A stretch of 64,000 nucleotides of DNA from contig JAGXHI010000001.1 of NCBI GenBank assembly GCA_024636295.1, forward strand, positions 29,831 to 93,830, read 5' to 3'. The translations under genes and the position numbers were made by a program. Every line of letters begins with the position of its first letter. Position 1 is the stretch's first letter. The notes below the pieces were generated by a model, which saw only the letters and a list, made by a program, of their open reading frames with translations, was not told the DNA's origin and did not search any database. The stretch is from Desulfuromonadales bacterium (GTDB lineage: Bacteria; Desulfobacterota; Desulfuromonadia; Desulfuromonadales; JAGXHI01). Below are positions 1 to 8,746 of this stretch, in pieces.

Positions 1-276
1 TTGCAGGGGCTCCGCGGTCAGGCAGGGACGGATGGAGCCCTCTGCCGTCTCTGTCCTCTGATCCAGGCAAAGCTCCAACTTCAGACCGGTCACATCCTCA
101 TACCAGAGAGGAAAGCCATGAGCCAGACTCACCGAAACGGCCCCCGGCTCTCCGGCAGGCCCCACAACATCAGTGGCCGGATCGGGTGTTCCTGAAACGC
201 CAAAGAGCTCGGCGTGGCTACTGGACAGAGGTAAAAGGAAGAGAAGAAGGGTTACAGCCGTCAGATGCATTTTCAT
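1..276 (-). CDS. Secreted protein of unknown function, 5' end only (cut by the window edge)
   Basis: This is an open frame of 92 codons running off the left edge, so only the N-terminus is visible. It begins MKMHLTAVTLLLFLLPL, a clear signal peptide, with likely cleavage after SSSHA near residue 22. The start at 276 has a good ribosome site (GGGAGG, 7 nt upstream). The mature part contains HGFPLWYEDVTGLKLELCLD (residues 53-72). From memory this resembles the opening of large secreted proteins in Geobacter-like bacteria that have an FPxWYxDxxGxxLExC motif. The function is unknown. Export to the periplasm or surface is inferred from the leader. The gene heads away from the two-component genes on the same strand, with about 214 nt of AT-rich spacer between them. 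Confidence 0.7.
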   Translation of the reverse strand, partial: MKMHLTAVTLLLFLLPLSSSHAELFGVSGTPDPATDVVGPAGEPGAVSVSLAHGFPLWYEDVTGLKLELCLDQRTETAEGSIRPCLTAEPLQ

Positions 277-490
277 TGCAAATCCTCCCGGACATTCCAA
301 TCGTCAATCATCCTGCGACAATGAAAACCATTTCAGTTATATTAATAATCCATCTGAACAGGGCTTCGGTCTATGGGGGTTTTGCCCCATTTTATATAAG
401 GGATTCCCCTATCAGGACCTAACCCACTGAAATGGTTGAGCGGAAGAAAGAAGACTCATTAAAAAAAGGATTTTTTGAGGGAAGGAGAGA

Positions 491-1159
491 TCAGCTTTTC
501 CAGAGCTCAGGATCGACCAAATCCAGGCGTACAGCATATTTGACCATATCCACGGGATTGCTGATGCCGATTTTCCGCACAATGCTCCCCCGGTGTTTCT
601 CCACGGTCTTGTAGCTGACGCACAGTAAATCGGCGATTTCCGCTGTCGAATTACCTTCGATCAGCAGGTGGAACACCTGACGTTCCCGTTCGGAAAGAAG
701 TTCGTACCTGCCCTGGGAGGGCTGACTGCGGGGCTTTTCGAGGTAGGACTGGATCAGTTCGGCGTGAACACGGGAGCTGAAGTAATATTTGCCGGCGTAA
801 ACAGCGCGAATGGCGGCCACAATATCGGAACTGCTGGCCCCTTTGAGGACATAGCCGCTTGCCCCGGCTTGAAGCGCTTGACGGGCGAAGGACTCTTTTT
901 CAAACATGGATAGCATGACAACTCTGGTTTCGGGAACAACATCTCGAACCAGCTGTGCGGCCTCAAGGCCATTCATCCTCGGCATGGCCACATCGATGAC
1001 GAGCACATCGGGGCGAAGCTGACGTGTTCTCTCCAGGGCCTCGATCCCGTCAGCCGCCTCGCCGACCACCTCCAGGTCTGCATGGGTCCCCAGCAGCATA
1101 CGCAGCCCATTGCGAATAAGAGCATGATCGTCAGCGATCAGAATACGGATCGGCTTCAT
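491..1159 (-). CDS. NarL/LuxR-family response regulator
   Basis: A 222-residue two-domain regulator. The receiver domain spans about residues 1-120, with acidic pocket DD at 10-11, phospho-acceptor Asp56 (VLVIDVAMP) and conserved Lys106. A LuxR-type helix-turn-helix lies near residues 150-210 (LSERERQVFHLL, SYKTVEKHRGSIVRKIG). I chose the ATG at 1159 because the receiver domain starts there and AAGGAC precedes it; a longer upstream frame is only the antisense of the kinase gene. It overlaps the kinase 3' end by 29 nt, so the two are translationally coupled and form a cognate pair. The target genes are unknown. The short spacing suggests the pair responds to an envelope or metabolic signal, but nothing in the sequence names it. 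Confidence 0.93.
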   Translation of the reverse strand: MKPIRILIADDHALIRNGLRMLLGTHADLEVVGEAADGIEALERTRQLRPDVLVIDVAMPRMNGLEAAQLVRDVVPETRVVMLSMFEKESFARQALQAGASGYVLKGASSSDIVAAIRAVYAGKYYFSSRVHAELIQSYLEKPRSQPSQGRYELLSERERQVFHLLIEGNSTAEIADLLCVSYKTVEKHRGSIVRKIGISNPVDMVKYAVRLDLVDPELWKS

Positions 1160-2120
1160 GGACGTCCTTGGTTTGGAGAGGGATTTCGGCCCACATCCGG
1201 GTGCCTTTTCCGGGAGCCGATCTGATTTCGAGTTTTCCGCCGAGGGCAGCCATTCGCTCCCGCATGCCGATAATTCCGATTCCCGCGATTTCAGAGGTTT
1301 CCTTCCCCTCCATGGAAAGGAAACCCTGTCCGTCATCTTCCAGAATCAGGCCTACTCTTCGGGAATCACAGATCAGCCGAACCTTGGCCCGAGTGGCGCG
1401 GGCGTGCTTTGCGATGTTATTCAGCCCTTCCTGGCATACACGGAAGAGCGCAATCTCGATATCCGCATCAAGTCGCTGGGGGCAATCCTCCAGGTCCAGT
1501 TCAATGTCGAAGCCGACCGAATTTTTTGCCAATTGTTGGACATGCCAGCGCAGGGTGGCAACGAGAGCGCAGTCCTCCAGGAGAGGAGGACGCAGTTCGG
1601 TGGTGATTTCCCGCATGTGCTCACTGAGGCGGCCTACCAGTTCCCGAAGGTAGTCGAACTGGCGCCCCTCTTCTGCTCCGACATGTGGGAGGGAATTGCG
1701 GAGGGTCTGTATCCCGAACTGCAGCGCCGTCAGCGTCTGACCGCACTCGTCATGAAGATCCCGAGCCAGTCGTTTTCTTTCACTCTCCACAGCCCGGAGC
1801 ATCTGTCTGGACAAGTGCCGGATCTCTTGATCGGCCTTGATATGTGCGGCGTAATGCCTTTTCAGCGGCAGAAAGAGAAAAAAATAAGCGGGAGAAAGAA
1901 GCATCAGCAGGACGGTAGCATCGATTACCGCCTGAATTTCCCGGGGGATGGCGGGAAACTGCGCCAGAATCAGCATTAATCCTGTTTCGGCGAGGTAAAC
2001 AGCGGCGGCAAGAATAATCAGCAGGCGAACCGGGGTGAGCCGCATGGGCCACTCGGCTGGACCGCTGGCGGATGAGCCCGGGAGGGATGAATCCCGTCTC
2101 TTTCTGTCGCGATTTTTCAT
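1131..2120 (-). CDS. Membrane sensor histidine kinase, NarX/DegS type (HisKA_3)
   Basis: A 329-residue kinase with two predicted membrane helices (about 29-52 and 66-86) and almost no periplasmic loop. A short linker leads to a HisKA_3 dimerisation domain with phospho-acceptor His123 in the context LARDLHDECGQTL. The C-terminal HATPase domain shows an N box (VCQEGLNNIAKHA), a G1 box (EDDGQGF) and a G2-like GIIGMRERM. It is the partner of the LuxR-type regulator whose start it overlaps. With no sizeable extracellular domain it probably senses a membrane or cytoplasmic cue. The first 25 residues are very basic (MKNRDRKRRD), and a later start at Met26 is possible. Confidence 0.92.
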   Translation of the reverse strand: MKNRDRKRRDSSLPGSSASGPAEWPMRLTPVRLLIILAAAVYLAETGLMLILAQFPAIPREIQAVIDATVLLMLLSPAYFFLFLPLKRHYAAHIKADQEIRHLSRQMLRAVESERKRLARDLHDECGQTLTALQFGIQTLRNSLPHVGAEEGRQFDYLRELVGRLSEHMREITTELRPPLLEDCALVATLRWHVQQLAKNSVGFDIELDLEDCPQRLDADIEIALFRVCQEGLNNIAKHARATRAKVRLICDSRRVGLILEDDGQGFLSMEGKETSEIAGIGIIGMRERMAALGGKLEIRSAPGKGTRMWAEIPLQTKDVHEADPYSDR

Positions 2121-2373
2121 CCGCCGATCCCCTTCAACGAATCGTCAGAATAATAAAATTCAAACTTCACAATAATGTATTTCTCCCACTCGAGTAAAGA
2201 TCCTAAATCATTAAATATGAACAATTTTACTCTGTTTATGTCCTGCCGTGCGGAAGGATTTCCATTCCCTGAACATTCGTATTTTCGGCCACCTGGATAG
2301 AACCCGAAACGCCTGGACAGACTCGGGAGGAGCTCCCGTGAAAGGGCGTGAAACAGGTTCTTTTGCTCTGCAC

Positions 2374-3804
2374 CTACAGATAAGGAGAGAAAAGTTTGAC
2401 GAAAGAATCTCTCAACTTTATTGGCAGGGATCGGCTGTCAATCTCCTCCCTGGAAATCCTGCGTGACCGCTCCCGAACACCGTCGAAATGCGCGCACAGT
2501 GTCTCGGCGAATGAACGGTTGTACACTTCGAGAACGAATTCGAAATTCAGGCGAAGGCTCCGTGGGTCCAGGTTGGCCGAACCGATAAGGGAATACAGGT
2601 TGTCCACCACCAGCAGTTTGCTGTGAACGAAGGGTGGTGGCTGGTGGTAGATGCGGGTGCCGTATTGCATCAGCTCCCAGTAATATCCCCGGCTCGCCCA
2701 GGCCACATAAGGCAGATTGTTCTTCTCGGGAAGAATGATTTCAACCTCCACACCCCGCAGGGATGCGGCGTTGATGGCGGAGATCAGATGCCGGTCGGGT
2801 ATCATATAAGGGGTCATGATCCGCACCCGGTGGCGTGCACAGTTCAGGGCCCCGATGATGATCCAGGTGATTTTTTCAAAATCCTCATTCGGTCCGGCGC
2901 TGATCCCGCGGCAGAGTGCGTTTTCCCCCTGAACGGAGCCGGGGTAGTCGATGCGCGAAAAAGAATCGCCCGTGGCGAACATCCAGTCCTCCAGGAAGGC
3001 CTCGCTCATCTGCCCTATGACCGGCCCCTCGATCCGAAAATGCAGATCGATCACCCGACGAGGGTTATCGCACTCCGCCAGGTGCCGATCCCCGATATTC
3101 ATCCCTCCTGCGAAGCCGCGGCATCCATCCAGAATCAAAAGCTTGCGATGATTGCGAAGATTCATATGGATCCCGCCCATATTCCGTACGGATGGAGGCA
3201 GGAATCGGGCCGTTTTCACCGGGCTTTTTCGGAAAAGGCGGCGCGCCGGAGGAAAGGAGTAGCGTTCTCCCAGAGCGTCGATCAGAACACGGACATCTAG
3301 CCCCCGATCGGCGGCGCGTATCAGCGCATCGGCAAACCGCCGTCCGGTCTCATCCGTATGGAAAATGTAGGTGGAGAGATAAATAGATTCGGAGGCTGTC
3401 TCGATGGCCTCCAACATGGCCGGATAGGCTTCTTCTCCGTTTTGCAGGGGATGGACGCTGTTGCCGGGAAGAAGAGGGCGGCGGGTGACCGCATCGGCCA
3501 GATTGCGCAGTGCCGCGATGTTCTCCTCGCGCAGGACAGGTTCCCGACTGATGTCGGCTGGCCAGCTGCAGTATTGGGCGTCCGGACGGAAAATTCCGCT
3601 CCCCGAGGCCTGCCACGTCTGTGCCCGGGTCCGGATTCTGTTGACCCCCAGAAGCCAGTAAAAAATCGCACCTAACCCTGGAATGGCGATGCAGACGACG
3701 ATCCATCCAAGCGCAGCCCGGGGATCCCGTTTGTTCAGAAGGGCATGCCCCGCGGAAAACAGGCCTATCCCAACGAGTATGCCCGAGAAGATCAACTCTG
3801 CCAA
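2374..3804 (-). CDS. cls: Cardiolipin synthase (PLD superfamily)
   Basis: A 476-residue membrane enzyme that condenses two phosphatidylglycerol molecules into cardiolipin and glycerol. Two N-terminal membrane helices (about 2-20 and 32-53) precede two phospholipase-D HKD motifs: His219/Lys221/Asp226 (NHRKLLILD) and His394/Lys396/Asp401 (VHSKLLVVD), the second followed by GSANLDPRS. Length and domain order match ClsA-type enzymes. The gene reads toward the histidine kinase and is separated from it by about 250 nt with no clear terminator. All catalytic residues are present, so it should be active. Confidence 0.93.
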   Translation of the reverse strand: MAELIFSGILVGIGLFSAGHALLNKRDPRAALGWIVVCIAIPGLGAIFYWLLGVNRIRTRAQTWQASGSGIFRPDAQYCSWPADISREPVLREENIAALRNLADAVTRRPLLPGNSVHPLQNGEEAYPAMLEAIETASESIYLSTYIFHTDETGRRFADALIRAADRGLDVRVLIDALGERYSFPPARRLFRKSPVKTARFLPPSVRNMGGIHMNLRNHRKLLILDGCRGFAGGMNIGDRHLAECDNPRRVIDLHFRIEGPVIGQMSEAFLEDWMFATGDSFSRIDYPGSVQGENALCRGISAGPNEDFEKITWIIIGALNCARHRVRIMTPYMIPDRHLISAINAASLRGVEVEIILPEKNNLPYVAWASRGYYWELMQYGTRIYHQPPPFVHSKLLVVDNLYSLIGSANLDPRSLRLNFEFVLEVYNRSFAETLCAHFDGVRERSRRISREEIDSRSLPIKLRDSFVKLFSPYL

Positions 3805-3878
3805 ATCTTTCCCTCAAAACTCATTAAAATTCAGAACAGAATTTTCACTACCCCCTATAATACCCGATAATGACTGGA

Positions 3879-4211
3879 TCACCCCCGAAGGCTGGTGGCG
3901 CAGCGGGGGCAGGTGAGCATGCTGGTCGAGGTGATTTTATGGCCGCAGGTGGGGCAGAGAAACCAGTATTTACAGTAGCGGCATTGCGGTTCGGACAATC
4001 CCTGTTTCTTTTTACATTTGGGGCACTGGCGATACATTTTTCGATTTTTGATGTATTCGGAAAAAAGGAGTCCGCATCGGGAGCATTCCGTGGCGTCACG
4101 CTTGCGGTTCTCAGCTCCGCAGCTCTGCACCGGACAGACGAAGACCGTCTGGCAATTGCTGCACCAGTATTTCCCTTTTTTCACTTCCTTGCAGACCGGA
4201 CATTTTTCCAT
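3879..4211 (-). CDS. Small cysteine-rich zinc-ribbon protein
   Basis: A 110-residue protein built almost entirely from CxxC pairs: CPVC, CSNC, CPVQSC, CSRC, CPKC, CRYC, CPTC and CPRC. This gives about eight knuckles, enough for four zinc ribbons. It has no signal peptide or membrane segment and is rich in Lys and Arg between the ribbons. This looks like a stack of zinc ribbons used for nucleic-acid or protein binding. I do not recognise a named family. It sits between cls and the uvrA terminator and appears to be transcribed alone. Confidence 0.75.
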   Translation of the reverse strand: MEKCPVCKEVKKGKYWCSNCQTVFVCPVQSCGAENRKRDATECSRCGLLFSEYIKNRKMYRQCPKCKKKQGLSEPQCRYCKYWFLCPTCGHKITSTSMLTCPRCATSLRG

Positions 4212-4283
4212 ATCGCCGCCTTATTCGCACAAAGTTCGTGTTTTTAGTACATTCGCTTCCCGCAGGCCAAGATGCCCGGTTCC

Positions 4284-4309
4284 AAAAAAAAACCGGGTCA
4301 TCGACCCGG
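4284..4309 (-). terminator. Rho-independent terminator downstream of uvrA
   Basis: A 7-bp GC stem (CCGGGTC / GACCCGG) with a 3-nt loop. Read on the minus strand it is followed by nine T residues (A run at 4284-4292). It ends the leftward transcript that includes uvrA and the small frame below it, and separates them from the zinc-ribbon gene. Confidence 0.85.
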
Positions 4310-4332
4310 CTCGATGGAAATTCCTCGCTGGG

Positions 4333-4506
4333 TCAGTCAAATTTCTTCAAGGCGTTCTCTTTCCGACAGCGTCCCTGAAGCACCATCTCGGGGAATTCGC
4401 GCTCTGCCTGTTTGGTAAAGGGTGACAGCGTCGGTTCGCCTGGGATCTGCGAAGGCTTCCTTGAGGTTCTCTTCCATCTTGCGGCCAGAAGGTTCAGCCA
4501 CGACAT
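4333..4506 (-). CDS. Possible small basic protein, 57 residues
   Basis: A short frame starting MSWLNLLAARWKRTS and ending GRCRKENALKKFD, lying between uvrA and its terminator. Its C-terminal half (SPFTKQAEREFPEMVLQGRC) looks protein-like, with charged amphipathic stretches. There is no convincing ribosome site and the function is unknown. A different frame over nearly the same bases (4337-4555, ending SERERLEEI) is also open, so the frame choice is uncertain. Either one, or neither, may be translated. Confidence 0.35.
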   Translation of the reverse strand: MSWLNLLAARWKRTSRKPSQIPGEPTLSPFTKQAEREFPEMVLQGRCRKENALKKFD

Positions 4507-4629
4507 TGAATAAATAACAGTCCAGTAATTCTACCCTATTTCTGCGAATTCGCATATGTCGCGCCGGGAATCTTCTTCTCGCTTTTTTCGGGAAAAACCG
4601 GCTGAGAACGGATACTCCGGCGCTCTCAT

Positions 4630-7443
4630 TTAGACTTTGAGGTACCTTCTCAGGTATTTTCCCGTATAGGATCGGGAAGACCGGGCAACCTCCTCCGGTG
4701 TGCCGGCAGCGACGATTTCCCCACCGCGAACTCCGCCTTCGGGACCCAGATCGATGATCCAGTCGGCGGTTTTGATGACGTCGAGGTTGTGCTCGATGAT
4801 CACGACGGTATTGCCGGCGTCGACCAGCCGATGGAGAACATCCAGCAATTTATGGATATCTGCGAAATGCAGTCCCGTTGTCGGCTCGTCGAGGATGTAG
4901 ATCGTCCTTCCGGTAGCCCTCTTGCTCAGTTCCTTTGCCAGCTTCACCCGCTGGGCCTCTCCGCCCGAGAGGGTGGTGGCGCTCTGACCCAGCTTGATGT
5001 ATCCCAGGCCCACCTCGCGGACGGTTTCCAGCTTGCCACGGATGCGCGGCACGTTCTCCAGGAAAACCGATGCCTGATTGGCGGTCATATCGAGCACTTC
5101 CGCGATGTTCTTTCCCTTGAACCGGATCTCCAGGGTCTCCCGGTTATAGCGGGCGCCCTTGCAGACTTCGCACTGTACGTAGACATCCGGGAGGAAATGC
5201 ATCTCGATCTTGAGAATTCCATCTCCCTTGCAGGCCTCGCAGCGCCCCCCCTTCACGTTGAAGGAAAAACGCCCCGGACGATAGCCTCTCACGCGGGCCT
5301 CGGGGAGGCGGGCGAAAAGATCCCGGATATCGGTGAAAATACCGGTATAGGTGGCGGGATTGGAGCGAGGGGTGCGCCCGATAGGGGACTGATCGATATC
5401 AATCACTTTATCGAGTTTCTCCAGCCCCAGGATATCTTCCACTTTTCCGGCCTTCTCCTTGGTGCGATAGAGCCTTTGTGAGAGGGCTTTATACAGGGTA
5501 TCGATCACCAGGGTCGATTTACCCGAGCCGGAAACTCCCGTTACGCAGGTCATCACGCCCAGGGGAATCTCCACGTCGATGTTCCGGAGGTTGTTTTCCC
5601 CGGCGCCCTTGATGGTGAGAAAAGATTCGCTTCGACGCCTCTCTTCCGGCAAGGGGATAGCCAGTTCTCCGCTGAGATACCGCCCTGTCAGGGAAGCGGA
5701 ATTTCGCAGGATCTCTTGTGGAGACCCGGCCGCCACGATCTGTCCGCCATTGACTCCCGCTCCGGGACCCATGTCGATGACGTGATCGGCCTCCATGATC
5801 GTCTCTTCGTCATGCTCCACCACCAACACGGTGTTTCCCAGATCGCGCAGCCGTCTGAGGGTATCCAGAAGACGTCGATTGTCTTTCTGATGAAGGCCGA
5901 TGGAGGGTTCGTCCAGGATATAAAGAACCCCCACCAGCGAGGAGCCGATCTGGGTGGCCAGACGGATCCGCTGTCCCTCGCCTCCCGAGAGCGTTCCCGA
6001 GTAGCGGTCCAGGCTGAGGTAATCGAGGCCCACATGGGAGAGGAACGAGAGGCGCGCGAGGATCTCCTTGAGGACCCGGCGGCCTATTTCCGCCTCCTTG
6101 GGGCTCAGCTCGATTTCCGTGAAGAACCGTTCGGCCTCGACGATGGAGTAGGCGGTCACCTCCCGGATATTCTTTCCGGCCACCCTGACGAAGAGAGATT
6201 CCCTGCGCAGCCTCGCGCCCTCGCAGCTCGGGCAGGGCATCACGTTCATGTATTTTTCCAGGGATTCGCGCACCGCCTCGGAATCGGTCTCGCGATATCG
6301 ACGCTGCAGGTTGGGGATCACGCCCTCGAAAGACCTCTCGTAAAAGCGCCGCCGCTCCCCCTGGTCGAAGAAGAAGCGCACATTTTCCTCTCCAGAGCCC
6401 TGAAGGAGAATCTGACGCAGCCGATCGGGAAGGTCCTTGAACGGGGAACGGATATCGAAGCCGAAATGATCCGCCAGCGCTTCGAGAATCTGCTGGTAAT
6501 ACAAACCCGTGCGGCTCTCCCAGGGAAGGATGGCGCCCTCCCGCAGGGAGAGGGAAGGGTTGGGCACCACCTGCTCGGGATCGAAGTACATGCGGGTTCC
6601 CAGCCCCGTGCAATCGGGACAGGCCCCGAAGGGATTGTTGAAGGAGAACATCCGGGGCGTGATTTCCGGAAAGGAGACGCCGCATTCCACACAGGCGTGC
6701 TTTTCGGAGAAAAGTTGACTTTCTCCCCCGGTCTCTTCCACACGGACAATCCCATCCGCCAGCCGGAGGGCCGTCTCCAGGGAGTCGGCCAGGCGGCTCT
6801 CGATCCCTTCCTTGACGATCACGCGATCAACGACCACCTCGAGGGTATGCCTGCGGTTTTTGTCGAGGGAAATATCCTCCGCAAGCTCCCGCATTTCCCC
6901 GTCGATCCGCACCCGGACGAAGCCGTCCGCCTGCAGCTGTTTTAGCTCCTTGCGGTATTCCCCCTTGCGCTCCCGGACCACGGGAGCAAGAAGCATCAGG
7001 CGTGTTTTTTCCGGAAGCTCCATGATGCGGTCGACCATCTGCTCGATGGTCTGGGAGGTGATTTCTCGTCCGCAGGAGGGGCAGTGCACATGCCCGATGC
7101 GAGCAAAAAGGAGTCGCAGGTAATCGTAGATCTCGGTAACCGTACCCACGGTGGATCGGGGATTGCGGGAGGTGGTTTTCTGCTCGATGGAAATAGCCGG
7201 GGAGAGTCCCTCGATGCTCTCCACGTCCGGCTTTTCCATCTGCTCGAGGAACTGGCGAGCATAGGCGGAGAGACTCTCCACGTAGCGCCGCTGCCCCTCG
7301 GCATACAGGGTGTCGAAGGCAAGAGTCGATTTGCCCGACCCGGAGACTCCGGTGATCACCACCAGCTTCTCGCGCGGGATTTCGAGGTCGATCCCCTTCA
7401 GGTTGTGTTCCCGGGCGCCCCGGATAATGATTTTGTCAGGCAT
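4630..7443 (-). CDS. uvrA: Excinuclease ABC subunit A (UvrA)
   Basis: The 937-residue ATPase of nucleotide excision repair, which scans DNA with UvrB for helix-distorting lesions. It has two ABC modules: an N-terminal Walker A ([10 protein letters not shown]) and a second copy ([13 protein letters not shown]), each with its LSGGE signature. Zinc knuckles are visible as [13 protein letters not shown] with CPDCTG, and CEACKGDG with CEVCKG. Start 7443 ([10 protein letters not shown]) is where family members begin; the 26 extra upstream codons are not conserved-looking. No strong ribosome site precedes it. It follows pdxA on the same strand after 168 nt that contain a repeated GGCAATTGA-like word. 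I saw no clear LexA box there. Confidence 0.97.
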   Translation of the reverse strand: MPDKIIIRGAREHNLKGIDLEIPREKLVVITGVSGSGKSTLAFDTLYAEGQRRYVESLSAYARQFLEQMEKPDVESIEGLSPAISIEQKTTSRNPRSTVGTVTEIYDYLRLLFARIGHVHCPSCGREITSQTIEQMVDRIMELPEKTRLMLLAPVVRERKGEYRKELKQLQADGFVRVRIDGEMRELAEDISLDKNRRHTLEVVVDRVIVKEGIESRLADSLETALRLADGIVRVEETGGESQLFSEKHACVECGVSFPEITPRMFSFNNPFGACPDCTGLGTRMYFDPEQVVPNPSLSLREGAILPWESRTGLYYQQILEALADHFGFDIRSPFKDLPDRLRQILLQGSGEENVRFFFDQGERRRFYERSFEGVIPNLQRRYRETDSEAVRESLEKYMNVMPCPSCEGARLRRESLFVRVAGKNIREVTAYSIVEAERFFTEIELSPKEAEIGRRVLKEILARLSFLSHVGLDYLSLDRYSGTLSGGEGQRIRLATQIGSSLVGVLYILDEPSIGLHQKDNRRLLDTLRRLRDLGNTVLVVEHDEETIMEADHVIDMGPGAGVNGGQIVAAGSPQEILRNSASLTGRYLSGELAIPLPEERRRSESFLTIKGAGENNLRNIDVEIPLGVMTCVTGVSGSGKSTLVIDTLYKALSQRLYRTKEKAGKVEDILGLEKLDKVIDIDQSPIGRTPRSNPATYTGIFTDIRDLFARLPEARVRGYRPGRFSFNVKGGRCEACKGDGILKIEMHFLPDVYVQCEVCKGARYNRETLEIRFKGKNIAEVLDMTANQASVFLENVPRIRGKLETVREVGLGYIKLGQSATTLSGGEAQRVKLAKELSKRATGRTIYILDEPTTGLHFADIHKLLDVLHRLVDAGNTVVIIEHNLDVIKTADWIIDLGPEGGVRGGEIVAAGTPEEVARSSRSYTGKYLRRYLKV

Positions 7444-7611
7444 GTTTTTTTGGCAATCGGCAATTGAGTAATGGGCAATTGACAGAGAAAAAGTTTCCTT
7501 GGAAAATCCTGCCTCACGCAAAGAGCGATAAGAAAAACCATCCTTTTAAAGACCATAGATCTTTTGAATTTCCTGGCGTCTTGAGCGAGTGCAGCGGGCG
7601 TGAGGGCGCTT

Positions 7612-8610
7612 TTAAAGTTTTTCCGCCATCCGTTCGGCCATTTCTATCGCTGCGATCAGGCTCTTTTCGCTTGCCTTTCCCGTCCCCGCGAGATTGTAGG
7701 CGGTGCCGTGATCAACGGAGGTCCGGACGATGGGAAGGCCCAGGGTGACGTTGACTCCGTCCTCGAAGTGCAGAAGCTTCAGAGGGATCAGCGCCTGGTC
7801 GTGGTACATGCAGATAACCGCGTCGTACTCTCCCCGGACCGCGAAATGGAAGAGAGTATCGGCGCTCTGTGGTCCCGTAGCATCGATTCCCTCGGAGCGC
7901 GCAGCCTGAACGGCGGGGCCGATGATCCGCGTCTCTTCGTCGCCGAAGAGGCCCGACTCCCCGGCATGGGGATTGAGCGCCAGGACGGCCAGACGCGGGC
8001 TTTCGATGAAAAACCGCCTCAGTGACGCGTCGGTGATGCGGATCGTCTCCAGGATTTCCTCGGTGGTGAGAACCTCCGGAACCTCCCGAAGGGACAGATG
8101 GGTGGTCACCAGGCAGACCCGCAGTCGGTTTCCCGCGAGCATCATGACCACCTTCTTCACGCCGCAGCGCTCGGCAAGCATCTCGGTATGACCGGGAAAG
8201 TCGTAACCTGCTTCGTGGATCGCCGCCTTGTTGATGGGCGCGGTCACCATCGCAGCCGCCTCGCCCTCCAGGCACCGGTCGCAGGCCCAGCGGATATAAT
8301 CCACCATCGCCCGCCCGCACTCCCTGTCCGGCCGCCCCCACGGGACCTCATCGATTGCAAGGCTCGAAAGAGAGCGGACTTCAACCATCCGCCCGTCAAG
8401 ACGAAACCGGCGGGCGCCCGAAGGACCCTGCCCGGCGTCTTCCATCCGCTTTCCGCAGACATTCGCGGCGCGCTCCAGCACACCGTCGTCCCCGGCAATC
8501 AGCAGCGGCCGGGACAGCCCGTCCAGCTCTGCAGAAGCGAGCGCCTTCACGATGATTTCTGGACCCACCCCCGTCGGGTCTCCCATGGTAACGATAATCG
8601 GTTTATTCAC
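7612..8610 (-). CDS. pdxA: 4-hydroxythreonine-4-phosphate dehydrogenase
   Basis: A 332-residue enzyme of pyridoxal-phosphate biosynthesis that oxidises 4-phosphohydroxy-L-threonine with NAD+. It opens MNKPIIVTMGDPTGVGPE, the family signature. The metal-binding histidines are seen in FPGHTEML, NPHAGESG and MYHDQALIPLK, and the C-terminal VRTSVDHGTAYNLAG is typical. The length is normal. In related genomes pdxA commonly sits between surA and uvrA. Here it is next to uvrA, but a 4.4-kb block separates it from the chaperone genes. Confidence 0.96.
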   Translation of the reverse strand: MNKPIIVTMGDPTGVGPEIIVKALASAELDGLSRPLLIAGDDGVLERAANVCGKRMEDAGQGPSGARRFRLDGRMVEVRSLSSLAIDEVPWGRPDRECGRAMVDYIRWACDRCLEGEAAAMVTAPINKAAIHEAGYDFPGHTEMLAERCGVKKVVMMLAGNRLRVCLVTTHLSLREVPEVLTTEEILETIRITDASLRRFFIESPRLAVLALNPHAGESGLFGDEETRIIGPAVQAARSEGIDATGPQSADTLFHFAVRGEYDAVICMYHDQALIPLKLLHFEDGVNVTLGLPIVRTSVDHGTAYNLAGTGKASEKSLIAAIEMAERMAEKL

Positions 8611-8746
8611 GGCGATTCCCTTCAGGTCAATGGGACAGTATACCCGAAGGGCCTTGGATTAGACAATTGAGGAATATCTCCGGAAATCTGCCGTCCCCGA
8701 TTTCGCCTGAGTATCAGAAGAGGCGATGCCCCGGGGAACATTTTTT

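Noticed and set aside
7444..7611. SOS (LexA) box before uvrA
   Set aside because: No palindrome of the GGTT-N-ACC type was found. The repeated GGCAATTGA word is not a known operator.
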